64,000 nucleotides of DNA. Origin: a virus. Below, piece by piece: positions 48,327 to 57,653 of this stretch (position 1 is its first letter; the number at the start of each line of letters is the position of its first letter). The translations under genes were made by a program, and so were the position numbers. The notes under the pieces are model-generated. The model saw only the letters and a program-made list of their open reading frames with translations. It was not told the origin of the DNA and made no database searches. Location of the stretch: the IMG/VR virus record IMGVR_UViG_3300027985_000286, positions 1 through 64,000 of that record; one strand, given 5' to 3'.

Positions 48327-49586
48327 CTAAGCTACCTTGTGATACCTGGTGGTCTCAACCAAATCTTGCCTGATCACTTCCCCAGAAAACGGATTATACG
48401 CTACGAGCTTACCTCCATAAACAGCCCCACCGTCAATATTGGCCTTAACCTTGTCAATGTTCTCTACGTACTCCCAATGCCTATGGCCGTGCACCTGCTT
48501 CATATCAAACGAACGGAACCACTGGTGTTCGTCATCGAACATGATAGAAGTCCGACGATTAGAGACAGAAATCGGAAAAGTAATACACCCGTCAATAGAC
48601 GCGTTTGCGTCCATACCAGCATGAGTGATCAGCACAGAATCGCAACTGCCGTCCTTCATCAGAATGATGCTAGGAGGCATATGACCAATAATCAGGTCAA
48701 TGACACCCTCCTTGGTCATGATTGTGCTTTGCTCTAACTGACGGTGGGTGTACTCCCTAGAAACACTCCTACACACCTTATTCTGGGTGAGTTCCATCAA
48801 GAAGGAGTGCTCGTGGTTTCCCCGAACGCAATGCAGGTTGATGTCTTTCGAGGATTCCGGGAGCTCGACGTTGTCTTTAATGAACCTCAACATCTCAATA
48901 CTACCGTACCCGCGGTCAATAACATCCCCAGCGAGGATCACGTCCTTTGCTCCGACGTTTGCGAGCTTCTGCATCAACTCAAGAAACGTCTGATAGCAAC
49001 CGTGGACATCACCAACAACCCAAGCAGACCCGTTGGTTTGGACGATCTTCGTCCAGAAATTCTTTCCGTACTTCGTGAAGAAGAGATGAACAGAGTCGTC
49101 GAAGTTCTTCTCGTACATCTCCTTGGTTACAGTAAAAACTTCAATACCACTGGTGTACAGCCACTTATCGCTGCTCTGGAGCTTCGACACCGTTCCTTCA
49201 ACTACAGCCTTGGGCACGTAGAGCCCAAAAGTTTCGGCCCGTCTGCGAATGTTTCCCATAAGGTACTCAACATCTCGCACCCTGAAGTCAATCACGATCA
49301 ACCTTGCCCGGTAACGGTCAACAATCTTCTTGATCTCGTTAATACCTTTCGAAGTGGCAAAAGTCGCATCGATAACAGTGGGCGCCCCGCGAAGGAGCCG
49401 GCTCTCTAGGGCCTGGTTGATAAAACTGAACACCTCTTTCGAAGTGTCCTGGTCAGCACTGTTGCCACCAAGCATCACCCTCAAGGCATCGGAAGACAGA
49501 ATGATAGATGTAGGAAACAGTACTCTAGCAAGAGTACTCTTGCCGGACCCTTGAGGCCCTCTCATCAAAACCACAGTGTTTCTCAT
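48327..49586 (-). CDS. Polynucleotide kinase / calcineurin-type phosphatase (419 aa)
   Basis: Two domains: an N-terminal P-loop kinase (GPQGSGKST, 10-18; VIDATFATSKG) and a C-terminal metallophosphatase (GDVHGCYQT at 192-200, LAGDVIDRG, VRGNHEHS, THAGMD). This matches the kinase-phosphatase part of bacterial Pnkp and would heal RNA 5 and 3 ends. It lacks a ligase domain. The RNA ligase gene sits immediately upstream, giving a split Pnkp-ligase layout. Confidence 0.88.
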   Translation of the reverse strand: MRNTVVLMRGPQGSGKSTLARVLFPTSIILSSDALRVMLGGNSADQDTSKEVFSFINQALESRLLRGAPTVIDATFATSKGINEIKKIVDRYRARLIVIDFRVRDVEYLMGNIRRRAETFGLYVPKAVVEGTVSKLQSSDKWLYTSGIEVFTVTKEMYEKNFDDSVHLFFTKYGKNFWTKIVQTNGSAWVVGDVHGCYQTFLELMQKLANVGAKDVILAGDVIDRGYGSIEMLRFIKDNVELPESSKDINLHCVRGNHEHSFLMELTQNKVCRSVSREYTHRQLEQSTIMTKEGVIDLIIGHMPPSIILMKDGSCDSVLITHAGMDANASIDGCITFPISVSNRRTSIMFDDEHQWFRSFDMKQVHGHRHWEYVENIDKVKANIDGGAVYGGKLVAYNPFSGEVIRQDLVETTRYHKVA

Positions 49587-49590
49587 GATG

Positions 49591-50574
49591 TCACTCCATG
49601 TTAAATCCGAGGTACTTAACGTACTTCTGGAAGTTGGGCTGCTTTTCTAGCCACTCTTCAACAGAAAGTCCTTCGATGTTGTTCTTAGCGTCATTATACG
49701 CTGCTTCCAGCGCAGGAACAACTTCTTCCTCACAATTCAAAGGAACGCCGTTGTGCATATCCATGATAAGAGACTTTGCCTTGTGCTTTAACTCGCCATA
49801 CCAGTAATGACGCACAAACAAGAAAAAGCGAGTCTTCACCTTGAATACAACAAGGGGCTGGTCATCGGCGTCCTTCAAGTGCACTACCCACCCTTCGGTG
49901 TTTCTGTATCTCCGGAGCATGTTCAGGTATCCACCAAAACCCACCATATCCCCAAACGTTCTTCGACCATCAAAAACTACGCTCTTGGGGATGATAACCT
50001 CATCGTCAAAAACGCTGGTTCGGTAGTCAAGGTACCTGCCCGTAACCGTTTCACGGACTCCAATAAGAACAGCAGTGTCCAACACGTCGTGCCGGTTATT
50101 ACGCTCCAAGAAAGGGAACATGACATGAGGATCGTTCTTGGTATCCATAACCTCGAACATATAGGTGTGGTTCTTTCGCATACCGTTGTAATTACAGACC
50201 TTATCCAGCAAGACCCGGTCATTCAAGGTCATGTCAGTCCCTGCACTACCCTTGTTGGTATTGATCCACTGACCTTTATGATTGAAGACAATGGACAAAT
50301 GACCATTGAACTTCTCATACGCCTCGAAGTAAGACCCAGGGTTTTCAAGGTGAATTCGAAGTAGGTTGGCCTCTTTAGTATTGTGCACCTCGTTGACGTT
50401 GAAGAACTTATCAAACGGGTTGCTTACGATGTCACCGTGCTTGTCGTAAACATGACCACGAGACTTAATAACCGTTGGAGTCCACAGTCTCTTGTAGAAG
50501 GCAGCCTTCGTGTAGCAGTGAAGCGTAAGATCTTCACCAAAAGGAACTTTCCTTACAACACGATTGGAGCTCAT
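49591..50574 (-). CDS. RNA ligase (Rnl1-like)
   Basis: ATP-dependent nucleotidyltransferase of the T4 Rnl1 type. Nucleotidyl lysine motif KFNG at about 88-91, SNPFDKFFNVNE upstream loop, motif IIIa YMFEVMD, motif IV EGWVV, motif V FKVKT. 327 aa (T4 Rnl1: 374). With the adjacent kinase-phosphatase it can reseal tRNAs cut by host anticodon nucleases. Confidence 0.85.
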   Translation of the reverse strand: MSSNRVVRKVPFGEDLTLHCYTKAAFYKRLWTPTVIKSRGHVYDKHGDIVSNPFDKFFNVNEVHNTKEANLLRIHLENPGSYFEAYEKFNGHLSIVFNHKGQWINTNKGSAGTDMTLNDRVLLDKVCNYNGMRKNHTYMFEVMDTKNDPHVMFPFLERNNRHDVLDTAVLIGVRETVTGRYLDYRTSVFDDEVIIPKSVVFDGRRTFGDMVGFGGYLNMLRRYRNTEGWVVHLKDADDQPLVVFKVKTRFFLFVRHYWYGELKHKAKSLIMDMHNGVPLNCEEEVVPALEAAYNDAKNNIEGLSVEEWLEKQPNFQKYVKYLGFNME

Positions 50575-50583
50575 ACCGCCTCC

Positions 50584-50691
50584 TTAACGAAACATGGTCG
50601 CAGAAATCGCAAAGATTGCGATCAGCAGAGCGGCCAGACCTGCGGTAGCGAGGCGGCAAAGGGAAAACGGCTCACAGCTTCGAATAGTCAT
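50584..50691 (-). CDS. Tiny single-span membrane protein (35 aa)
   Basis: ATG within the end of the phosphoribosyltransferase gene, behind GGGAGG (an ATG two codons earlier is possible). One hydrophobic helix (about 13-32) after a short basic start. No family recognised; supported by ribosome site and hydrophobicity only. Confidence 0.5.
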   Translation of the reverse strand: MTIRSCEPFSLCRLATAGLAALLIAIFAISATMFR

Positions 50692-51157
50692 ACGCATCAA
50701 CCTCCCATGGGAATTTAATCCAAGTGTTTGCATCTTTATTCACACGTCTTGCTGCATAATCACAAGTGAAAGAGCTATTGGTGTTCTCAATCAATACCGC
50801 AGACTTGCACCTGTCAGAAGTTTGAAATCTGGACATCACATGGTCTAACGTCGCACCGCTATCGTTAATATCATCAACAATCAGCACATTTGACTCACTC
50901 TGAGAAAGTAGGTCAAAGATGCTGCCGTCCTCGTAAGATAGGTGCCCGTTGTCGTTTCTGCCATTATAGTGGCTAACGAAGTAGGTGTAAACAGAGCCAA
51001 CGTTCAACTGATGGCTAAGAATGGTTGCAGGAACCATTCCACCTCGAACCAACGCAAGAATGCAGTCTGGCTTGAAACCTGAAGTTTGAACGAGAAGACA
51101 GAGGTCACGGACATTATCCAACACTTCCTGAAACGACAATTCCTTATCAGCCATCAA
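50672..51157 (-). CDS. Phosphoribosyltransferase (161 aa)
   Basis: Type I PRTase fold: ILALVRGGMVPATILSH and the PRPP loop VLIVDDINDSGATL. Looks like hypoxanthine/xanthine-type enzymes. Likely purine salvage for dNTP synthesis. Begins 8 bases after the dCMP deaminase stop. Confidence 0.82.
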   Translation of the reverse strand: MMADKELSFQEVLDNVRDLCLLVQTSGFKPDCILALVRGGMVPATILSHQLNVGSVYTYFVSHYNGRNDNGHLSYEDGSIFDLLSQSESNVLIVDDINDSGATLDHVMSRFQTSDRCKSAVLIENTNSSFTCDYAARRVNKDANTWIKFPWEVDAYDYSKL

Positions 51158-51164
51158 GACACCC

Positions 51165-51686
51165 TCAATAGTTGGTTGGCTCGAAAGGTCTTCCTAAGAC
51201 CTCTTCCCAAGACATCACGTTAACTCCTCTGTTCTTCAGGTAATCTACTCCCGTTAAGTCTCTGTATGCTTCCAAGTAGTATAGCGACTTGACACCTGAG
51301 TTTGCAACTCTCATTGCGCATTGAAGACAAGGCGAGTAGGTCTGGTAAATCACACTGCCGTGAGCAGATACTCCTTCCTTGAGCATCTTGTCTAGAGCGT
51401 TCTGCTCTGCATGGATGACAGTAGGCTTGGTGATGAGCTCAAACCCGCCTCCTGGCCAGAACTTGGCATTGTCCTTAATCTCGCAACAGTTATCATCACC
51501 GGGTGCGGTTCCGTTGTAACCTACATATACGCCCATGGAAGGAGTGACAATACAAGCGCCAACCTTCTTCCTAACTGCGTAGCTTGCATCCTTTATCATG
51601 AAGGCAATCATCATCCATTGCATCGGGTACTTTTCTTGATTGTCCGCGCTGTATGATGGTTTCAAGTGCAGCAGATCATGGTTCAT
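51165..51686 (-). CDS. cd: dCMP deaminase
   Basis: Zinc deaminase: VIHAEQNAL and YSPCLQCAM. Start at the ATG at 51686 near AGGGTGG; overlaps dexA by 11 bases. 173 aa (T4: 193). Supplies dUMP for dTMP. Confidence 0.88.
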   Translation of the reverse strand: MNHDLLHLKPSYSADNQEKYPMQWMMIAFMIKDASYAVRKKVGACIVTPSMGVYVGYNGTAPGDDNCCEIKDNAKFWPGGGFELITKPTVIHAEQNALDKMLKEGVSAHGSVIYQTYSPCLQCAMRVANSGVKSLYYLEAYRDLTGVDYLKNRGVNVMSWEEVLGRPFEPTNY

Positions 51687-52311
51687 TGTCAGAAGCCCAC
51701 CCTGCCAATGCTTTTTGAATCTGCAGTGCATCAATAATGCAGTCATGCAGAGAATCGTGCTTCTGGCAGTTTGGTGTTTCGTCAGACACATCAATGTAAC
51801 CACGTTCAGCACCTACTAGGAAGTGAAGCATAGTACGAATATCTCTCCAACGCCAAAAGTCGTAGAACCCGTCCTTTTGTACGCTCTTTCCTTGAGACTT
51901 GTACAAGTTATGCAAGAGCTTTACTTCAAGCTCCCCACGACTTGCCAACCAAAAGTTCAGATGGTCACCACTCTTGTTAGAGAAGTGGTTTTCCTTTAGA
52001 GTTTTCTCAATGTTGGGTACAAGATCTTGGATGGGGATATCGTTAGGGCTTGGCAAAACGCAGCGTTTCCGCACGTCGGGTGCCTGCATCTTCCACCAGT
52101 CTACAGTATCACTATCTACCGTCCTTCCCATCAGTTTTTGAGACGAAACATCTAGCTTCCACCTCTTACCTGAGCTCATCAGCTCTTTTTCTGTGTAGTT
52201 CAGTCTCTGGTTGAAATCAACCAAAACCATAGAGAAATCTAAAATGACAGACCCTTCGTCAACACCCAAGGTCTCTGCGTCACAAATCATAAACCGCATG
52301 TTCATTGTCAT
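51676..52311 (-). CDS. dexA: Exonuclease DexA
   Basis: 3-5 exonuclease with an RNase-H-like fold: ICDAETLG (Asp-x-Glu), WKLDVSSQKLMGRTV, VDWWKMQAPDVRKR, FWRWRDIRT and HDSLHDCIID. All match T4 DexA in order. 211 aa (T4: 227). Confidence 0.88.
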   Translation of the reverse strand: MTMNMRFMICDAETLGVDEGSVILDFSMVLVDFNQRLNYTEKELMSSGKRWKLDVSSQKLMGRTVDSDTVDWWKMQAPDVRKRCVLPSPNDIPIQDLVPNIEKTLKENHFSNKSGDHLNFWLASRGELEVKLLHNLYKSQGKSVQKDGFYDFWRWRDIRTMLHFLVGAERGYIDVSDETPNCQKHDSLHDCIIDALQIQKALAGWASDNEP

Positions 52312-52871
52312 TTATCAGCCTCGAAGTAATCCATAGATTGCTCATCATCGTCGTCGCCACCAAGCACTTCGTCAGCAAGCTCATCCAACTTATACTTGTC
52401 TGTTAAAGGTAGCCCATCAACCCTTCCGAACATGGTACCATCCTTGATGCTATCCAGAACTTCCTTGGGCATCACTCTAAGGTTCATCTTCGCTTGAGCT
52501 GACTCTTCTTTATCTTCATCAGAGACCCTGTCATCAAGATCCTTCCTGGTGTAGAACATCTCTGACAGAGTCATGGCATTCCAGAGAATCGCGTCAACCT
52601 CAGCACTCCCCTTCATTGTAGGGTCATCGTCCATATCCTGACCATTCTGAAACTTCGTAAGATGGCGCAACATGCAATCAATAAGCTCAGACCACTGAGC
52701 ACCCTTCTTCCAGTTACCTCTTGAATACTTTACAGAACCTCGTTCACAATGGCCCGCAAAACCTTTGATAGCGTTGGGCCATTCAAGAAAATAGCTGAGC
52801 TTAGGCTTACCAGAGTTATTTCTGGAGCAAAGAGTAGCGTCTCTGTTAGGGTCTTGTGAGTCGATTGCCAT
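52308..52871 (-). CDS. dATP/dGTP diphosphohydrolase-domain protein (187 aa)
   Basis: N-terminal half has KPKLSYFLEWP, GHCERGSVKYSRGNWKKG, and CMLRHLTKFQNGQDMDDD followed by AILWNAMTLSEM, the pattern of the phage dATP/dGTP diphosphohydrolase N-terminal family (PF18909-like). Acidic tail. Probably acts on the dNTP pool. Confidence 0.72.
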   Translation of the reverse strand: MAIDSQDPNRDATLCSRNNSGKPKLSYFLEWPNAIKGFAGHCERGSVKYSRGNWKKGAQWSELIDCMLRHLTKFQNGQDMDDDPTMKGSAEVDAILWNAMTLSEMFYTRKDLDDRVSDEDKEESAQAKMNLRVMPKEVLDSIKDGTMFGRVDGLPLTDKYKLDELADEVLGGDDDDEQSMDYFEADK

Positions 52872-52879
52872 TTTGTCCT

Positions 52880-54601
52880 CTACTTGATGACCGTAAAATC
52901 GTTTTCTAGCTTGAAAGAAATCTCGCTTCTAAAGTGCGAAGCCATCTCTTCTTGTCTCTGAGTGATAACAAAGATGTTCTTATCCGAAAATTCCTGCTTA
53001 AGAAGCAACAGTAACATTTCAACGCCCTCAGGGTCAAGTGACTCCATCATCTCATCAATAAAGAGCAAGTTGCACGATAGAGTAGACTTTGCCTCTGCCA
53101 CTTTCTTCCAAGTAAGAAGAATTGCAAAGTCAACCCTCCTCTTCTGACCGTTAGACAGGTTTTCGTACACAAAGCCAGACCTGGCTGGATTAGCAAACGA
53201 CTCGCCGAACGTTTCGTCCAACTGAAACGCAATGTTAAAGTTCATCTTCTCAAGAAAACCATTAAGGATCTGGTTAATCACAGGAATGTACTGCTTGATG
53301 ACGTGAGCCTTTGCACCGTCATCCTTTAAAGAAATCACTACGTCTCTTAGCGCATCGTAAACCTTATCGACGTCAGCTTTTCTGATAAGCAGTTCGCTCA
53401 TCTTGCTCTGGAGCTCTTTCAGCGTTTCCCTCTTAGGGTCCAAATCAAGACTACTCTCTAGCTTTTTGATAGAGGCCTCGATAAGAGAAAGATTGGCCTT
53501 TGCAGCATCCAGCTCTGCTGACACCAGCATGGCTCTTTGCTTGATTTCTCTTACCTTCTCCTCAGTATCAATGAACGAGTTAACTGCAAGACGATGATCT
53601 TCCTCCCTGCGCTTCAGCTCCTCATGCTTTCCGTCAAGGTCTCTGATTTGGATGTTGCAATCATCAACAATAGACTTCACGTGGCTGGGGTTCATGCTCT
53701 GCCCGCACGTAGGGCAAACGCTATTACTTTCAAAGAACCCAATCTTGTCCCAGCAGGCTTTGATCTTAGTTCTAATCTCACCACCAAACCTAAAGAAGTT
53801 GGCAGTCTTCTCCTTCATCTTATCGCCGTCGTACGCTGTTAGAGCGGTCAGGAGAGGACTTGCCTCTTCCTTGACCAAGCGTAAACGTTCTACAATTTCG
53901 TCGCAGCGTGCACGCTCTGAGGCAGCCTCAGCCTGCTTTTCGCTAACCTGTCTTGCTGCATTGGCCTCAAGTTCAGAGATTAGAGACGCAGCATTATCAA
54001 TGTCTTTTTGTAGAAGACGGATGTTAAGCTCAATGTCATCATACTCAATCTTAACTTGCTTGATTTTTGCAGATGCAATCTTGTTCATGAACGAGAAGAT
54101 GCTAATACCTAAGACATCTTCTACAACCTTTCGTCTACTAGCAGCATCTAAGGACATGAAGGGGACAAAGTCTTCCTTTTCCAGGATGACCATCTGGGTA
54201 AAAAGTTTCTTGTCAAAACCAATCCTATTCTCCAACATCTTCTGATATAGCTTAATGTTGGCAGGTTGCTTGAGAAGCTCACCGTTTTCCCAAATTTCAA
54301 ACTTCTTGGGTTTTTCTCCTCGTACTACCTTATACAGAGTGCTTCCTTGCTTCCACTCGATCTCAACCTCTAGTCCGCCCTTACTCTTGATGTTGATTAG
54401 ACCACCCAGATTCACTTTTCTGTGAGGTCTACCAAACAAGGCATACACGATAGCTTCTGCGATTGTGGTTTTGCCTGATCCGTTAAGACCTGTGATTGCG
54501 GTTAGGTGCGATTTATCCAAGTCAATGGTAATCCAGTTGTTACCTACCGCAAGAAAGTTTCTGTATCGTACCTTAATGAAGTCTAAGTGCATTCTACTCA
54601 C
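52880..54601 (-). CDS. 46: Recombination nuclease ATPase gp46 (Rad50/SbcC-like)
   Basis: Walker A GLNGSGKTT (38-46), long coiled coils around a CPTC zinc hook (about 302-305), signature LSNGQKRR, Walker B LLFIDEMMESLD. 573 aa (T4: 560). Forms the gp46/47 complex for end resection and host DNA degradation. Overlaps gp47 by 8 bases. Confidence 0.93.
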   Translation of the reverse strand: MSRMHLDFIKVRYRNFLAVGNNWITIDLDKSHLTAITGLNGSGKTTIAEAIVYALFGRPHRKVNLGGLINIKSKGGLEVEIEWKQGSTLYKVVRGEKPKKFEIWENGELLKQPANIKLYQKMLENRIGFDKKLFTQMVILEKEDFVPFMSLDAASRRKVVEDVLGISIFSFMNKIASAKIKQVKIEYDDIELNIRLLQKDIDNAASLISELEANAARQVSEKQAEAASERARCDEIVERLRLVKEEASPLLTALTAYDGDKMKEKTANFFRFGGEIRTKIKACWDKIGFFESNSVCPTCGQSMNPSHVKSIVDDCNIQIRDLDGKHEELKRREEDHRLAVNSFIDTEEKVREIKQRAMLVSAELDAAKANLSLIEASIKKLESSLDLDPKRETLKELQSKMSELLIRKADVDKVYDALRDVVISLKDDGAKAHVIKQYIPVINQILNGFLEKMNFNIAFQLDETFGESFANPARSGFVYENLSNGQKRRVDFAILLTWKKVAEAKSTLSCNLLFIDEMMESLDPEGVEMLLLLLKQEFSDKNIFVITQRQEEMASHFRSEISFKLENDFTVIK

Positions 54602-55676
54602 CCACCGCCATCATGTCTACCGCTTCATCGTAGATCTGTCTAACGGTATTAGCTAAAGTCGTCTTATCTGCCTTACTGTACTCTTCAACGTAACCCATCA
54701 AAACCTCTACGGTACCTTTCTTGGCAGCGTCTTGGATAATCTTGCTCGTATCGTCTGGGCTGATGTTAGTCAACAGGTAACGTTCAACAACTCCAAACGA
54801 TATGAGATCTAACGTGTCAAGCCTCTTTTTAAGACTAAGGTACTTCTTGTTATCGCTCTTGTTCAAGACGATAAGCTCAAGAATACTGCCCTCCAGCTCA
54901 CGTTTCAAGACATCGGCATCCGGAACCTCAAACTCAACCGAATCATCATAGTAGATACGCTGAAACAAGCAGTAATCATTTTCAACATACTCATCGTCGC
55001 CTGTATCAGTGTCAAGAACGAAGAAGCCTCTCTTGTCTCCGTAACACTGCCAGGTCAAGTGAAACGTAGACCCGATATACTGGATGTTATCTGTTAAACC
55101 TGGATGGTGGTAGTGTCCGCTATACACCTTTTTGAAGTGCTTGAAGATACCCGAGTCCAAGCCCTTTTCCGACACGCTGTTGGCGTACATCTTAGCACCA
55201 GCGACCTCGAAGTGGCCTACACAGTAATCAGCTGTGGACTCTGCCATCTTCAAAAGAAACTGCTCAGCGTTATTCTTAGATAACCACGGTACGAGGCAGA
55301 AGGTAGTACCACCGATATGAACGTCTTCTACGGATTCGATTAGCTTGACGTTTGGATGGTTAGGGAAAAGTTCTTTGATAGCATTGATCTCATTGTCATG
55401 TCTAAAGAAGATGTCGTGATTGCCCGGGATGACATACATCATCACACCTTCTTTCTCAAGCATATCAAAGAAAGACTCTTTCATGGAACGATGGACCTTA
55501 TAGTTGATGTTTGTTTTCACATCAACAAAGTCACCACCATGAATGATTACTTTAATGCCGTGCGCCTTGAGATATGGAAAGAAGACCTCTTTCCAATAGT
55601 AGCGCATCAGTTCTTCGAAGGCGCTGGAGTTACCCCTAGCGCCCCAGTGAGTATCAGAGATTAACGCAACCTTCAT
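54594..55676 (-). CDS. 47: Recombination nuclease gp47 (Mre11/SbcD-like)
   Basis: Metallophosphoesterase: LISDTHWGARG (Asp8, His10), IHGGDFVDVK, VIPGNHDIFF, and a YSGHYHH site. 360 aa (T4: 339). Works with gp46. Confidence 0.93.
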   Translation of the reverse strand: MKVALISDTHWGARGNSSAFEELMRYYWKEVFFPYLKAHGIKVIIHGGDFVDVKTNINYKVHRSMKESFFDMLEKEGVMMYVIPGNHDIFFRHDNEINAIKELFPNHPNVKLIESVEDVHIGGTTFCLVPWLSKNNAEQFLLKMAESTADYCVGHFEVAGAKMYANSVSEKGLDSGIFKHFKKVYSGHYHHPGLTDNIQYIGSTFHLTWQCYGDKRGFFVLDTDTGDDEYVENDYCLFQRIYYDDSVEFEVPDADVLKRELEGSILELIVLNKSDNKKYLSLKKRLDTLDLISFGVVERYLLTNISPDDTSKIIQDAAKKGTVEVLMGYVEEYSKADKTTLANTVRQIYDEAVDMMAVGE

Positions 55677-55960
55677 TCTTTGCCTACCTTACGTCTCGCC
55701 CAATGGTAGATATCCGTCTTTGAGTGAGCAAGCATCTCGTTCAGGAGCTGAACGATAACTTCAGCTCCCTTAACCGAAAACAGAGACATAACCGCCGAGT
55801 GTTCAAAGTCGGCATTGTTTTGCAGCTCTCCGTAATGCACACTCACCCGATAGTTGTACCGCCGACTTTCCGAGTTCTTTAGCAGCACAGTTGGACCGTG
55901 ATTGTAGATATCGAAGCAGAACTTGTAGAACATGCTAGGCGTGACAGTTTTCATTTTCAA
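55673..55960 (-). CDS. Hypothetical protein between gp55 and gp47 (95 aa)
   Basis: Beta-rich N-terminal half with several Tyr, then a helical basic C-terminus. 4-base overlaps with both neighbours. No family recognised. Confidence 0.65.
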   Translation of the reverse strand: MKMKTVTPSMFYKFCFDIYNHGPTVLLKNSESRRYNYRVSVHYGELQNNADFEHSAVMSLFSVKGAEVIVQLLNEMLAHSKTDIYHWARRKVGKE

Positions 55961-56610
55961 TCCTCCAGAATTGCATCAAGACCAACCTTGGGTGGAGTAG
56001 TCTCACTCCCCTCATCAACTGCAGCCTTAGGCTTCTTGCCTCCGTACGCAGGACTATTTTCAAAATGATCAACAAACTTCAAGGCATCTACAAACTGGTC
56101 TGATAGTACAGACCCACCCATTATAGCAAAGTCTTCGTCGTCCTGCACAGCAGAAAAGCCGCCATTTTCAACGAAAAGCTTATACCGTATGTACTGCTTG
56201 GTTTTTTCCTCTTTGATCTTTTTGATAAAAGCAGTCCTAACAGTCTGAGTAATGTACGCAAACGGGTTCCTAGACTCAGACGGGTTAAAGGCTCGGGTAT
56301 ACCTCACACAAGCTTCAATGGCATTACCTATCATATCCTCTTTCCATGAGCTGGTATATCCACGAAAGAGATGATGGTTTGAGTAGCCTTGCGCTATAAG
56401 GATGAAAGCCTCTCCCATGTACTCCGTCATCTTAGGCATTTCATCAATCAAGCCTTGCTTGTATTTCTGATACTCTCCGTGGAACCAAACATAGTCTTGG
56501 TACAAACGCTCGTTGTCTATGTAGTGTCGAGTCTCTCTTAGCCCTCTAACGACTTCTTCATCCACTTTATCTGGTTCCATCGTAACTGACTTCACGATGG
56601 CTTTCTTCAA
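55957..56610 (-). CDS. 55: Late sigma factor gp55
   Basis: Directs host RNA polymerase to late promoters. TTG start behind AGGAGAA. Sigma-2-like helix with RNPFAYITQTVRTAFIKKIKEE (given in parts: NPFAYITQTV, IKKIKEEK). C-terminus GLDAILED fits a hydrophobic clamp-binding tail. 217 aa (T4: 185). Confidence 0.88.
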   Translation of the reverse strand: MKKAIVKSVTMEPDKVDEEVVRGLRETRHYIDNERLYQDYVWFHGEYQKYKQGLIDEMPKMTEYMGEAFILIAQGYSNHHLFRGYTSSWKEDMIGNAIEACVRYTRAFNPSESRNPFAYITQTVRTAFIKKIKEEKTKQYIRYKLFVENGGFSAVQDDEDFAIMGGSVLSDQFVDALKFVDHFENSPAYGGKKPKAAVDEGSETTPPKVGLDAILED

Positions 56611-56639
56611 CGCTAGTTCTCCTTTTCTGAGTAACCTAC

Positions 56640-56668
56640 AATATAACGCTTTTGGCTATCCTAGTCAA
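56640..56668 (-). promoter_or_regulatory. Strong sigma70 promoter for the gp55-gp47-gp46 operon
   Basis: TTGACT, 17-base spacer, TATATT on the minus strand, about 30 bases before the gp55 start. Confidence 0.7.
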
Positions 56669-56734
56669 CCTTTATTCTACGTTTCTTTCACAACGTTCAA
56701 CTCAAAGTTTTACAAAAGTTTACACTTTTCAGGC

Positions 56735-56763
56735 TTGACAAGGTCGATTTGAGCTAATACATT
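56735..56763 (+). promoter_or_regulatory. Sigma70 promoter reading into the AT-rich region
   Basis: Consensus TTGACA, 17-base spacer, TACATT. No ORF begins within 200 bases downstream, so it may make a leader, a primer RNA or a small RNA. Confidence 0.6.
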
Positions 56764-56951
56764 ATTATTCTTGTGTTGTTAAATCTGTTAGCCAATCGCG
56801 TAGCGAGACATATACAGTAACATCAACTTGAAGAATTAGCTAATATCGTCATTCTCTAAAGAAAAATCAAATAAGAAAAAGATAAATCAATGAAATTATA
56901 ACAATTATTCCAATTTCTATGAGTGAAATTAGGCTGTACTCTTAATCAGCT

Positions 56952-56957
56952 TAAATA
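56952..56957 (+). promoter_or_regulatory. Late promoter TAAATA for the tail operon
   Basis: CTTAAATACAG, 28 bases before the first late gene start. Confidence 0.6.
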
Positions 56958-56984
56958 CAGTTATTGCACACAAGCGTGACTGGC

Positions 56985-57653
56985 ATGGCTGATACCCCAA
57001 CTAAATCAAAGCAAGAAGCTCTAGAACGAGAACTGGACAAGAGTAGACCAGCTCTTGTCCGTACCCTCATCAAAAGATACCATCGTGACTTCGGTGCTAA
57101 CGCAGCACGTCACTCTCGTAGAAGTAGACAATGGTTTAGAGAGCAAGCGACTAAGATAGGCAAGGTTCGCACATCCAAGATCATGAAGGCTCAATGGATT
57201 GCGGACAAGCCTAAAATTGGTCGCTTGTACCTGTACCAGTACGATGCCAAGACTAAAGATACGTTACCATATTGGGATATGTTCCCATTGGTGTTCTTCT
57301 TCAACTCTTGGACAGGTAAGAATGGAAAGAAGTACCTAATTGGTATCAATCTTCATTACCTGCAGCCTGCTCTCAGAATGTACCTTTTTGCTGAGTTGCT
57401 TTCGCTAAGAAACGAAAAGAGGTACAGACCTAATACACGACTCAAGATATCGTGGGAGATACTACAGCGATTTGCCAACTTCAAGCTGGTTCAACCTTGT
57501 GTTAAGAAGTACCTAGTGGAGCACATCCGTTCGAAGTTTATTGAAATCCCGTCCGAAGATTGGGAAATTGTCATCCCGTTGGGTCTGGAGAGATTCCAGA
57601 AGGCAGCTTCAGCTAAGGTTTGGTCAGACTCAGCTAAAGGTAGAACAAAGTGA
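56985..57653 (+). CDS. Conserved virion/baseplate-linked protein (222 aa)
   Basis: ATG at 56985; longer readings would start upstream of the predicted late transcript. Basic first 70 residues, then LYLYQYDAKTKDTLPYWDMFP (in part: YDAKTKDTLPYWD) and GINLHYLQPALR, a pattern common in T4-like and cyanophage tail regions. Exact role unknown. Overlaps the next gene by 4 bases. Confidence 0.7.
   Translation: MADTPTKSKQEALERELDKSRPALVRTLIKRYHRDFGANAARHSRRSRQWFREQATKIGKVRTSKIMKAQWIADKPKIGRLYLYQYDAKTKDTLPYWDMFPLVFFFNSWTGKNGKKYLIGINLHYLQPALRMYLFAELLSLRNEKRYRPNTRLKISWEILQRFANFKLVQPCVKKYLVEHIRSKFIEIPSEDWEIVIPLGLERFQKAASAKVWSDSAKGRTK

Larger units (their letters stand above)
56669..56984. other. AT-rich intergenic switch region
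   Basis: No gene on either strand. It holds a plus-strand sigma70 promoter, a TAAATA late promoter and repeated AGCTAAT words (near 56752 and 56838). It separates minus-strand early genes from plus-strand late genes. Low G+C and promoters make it a candidate replication origin. Confidence 0.5.
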
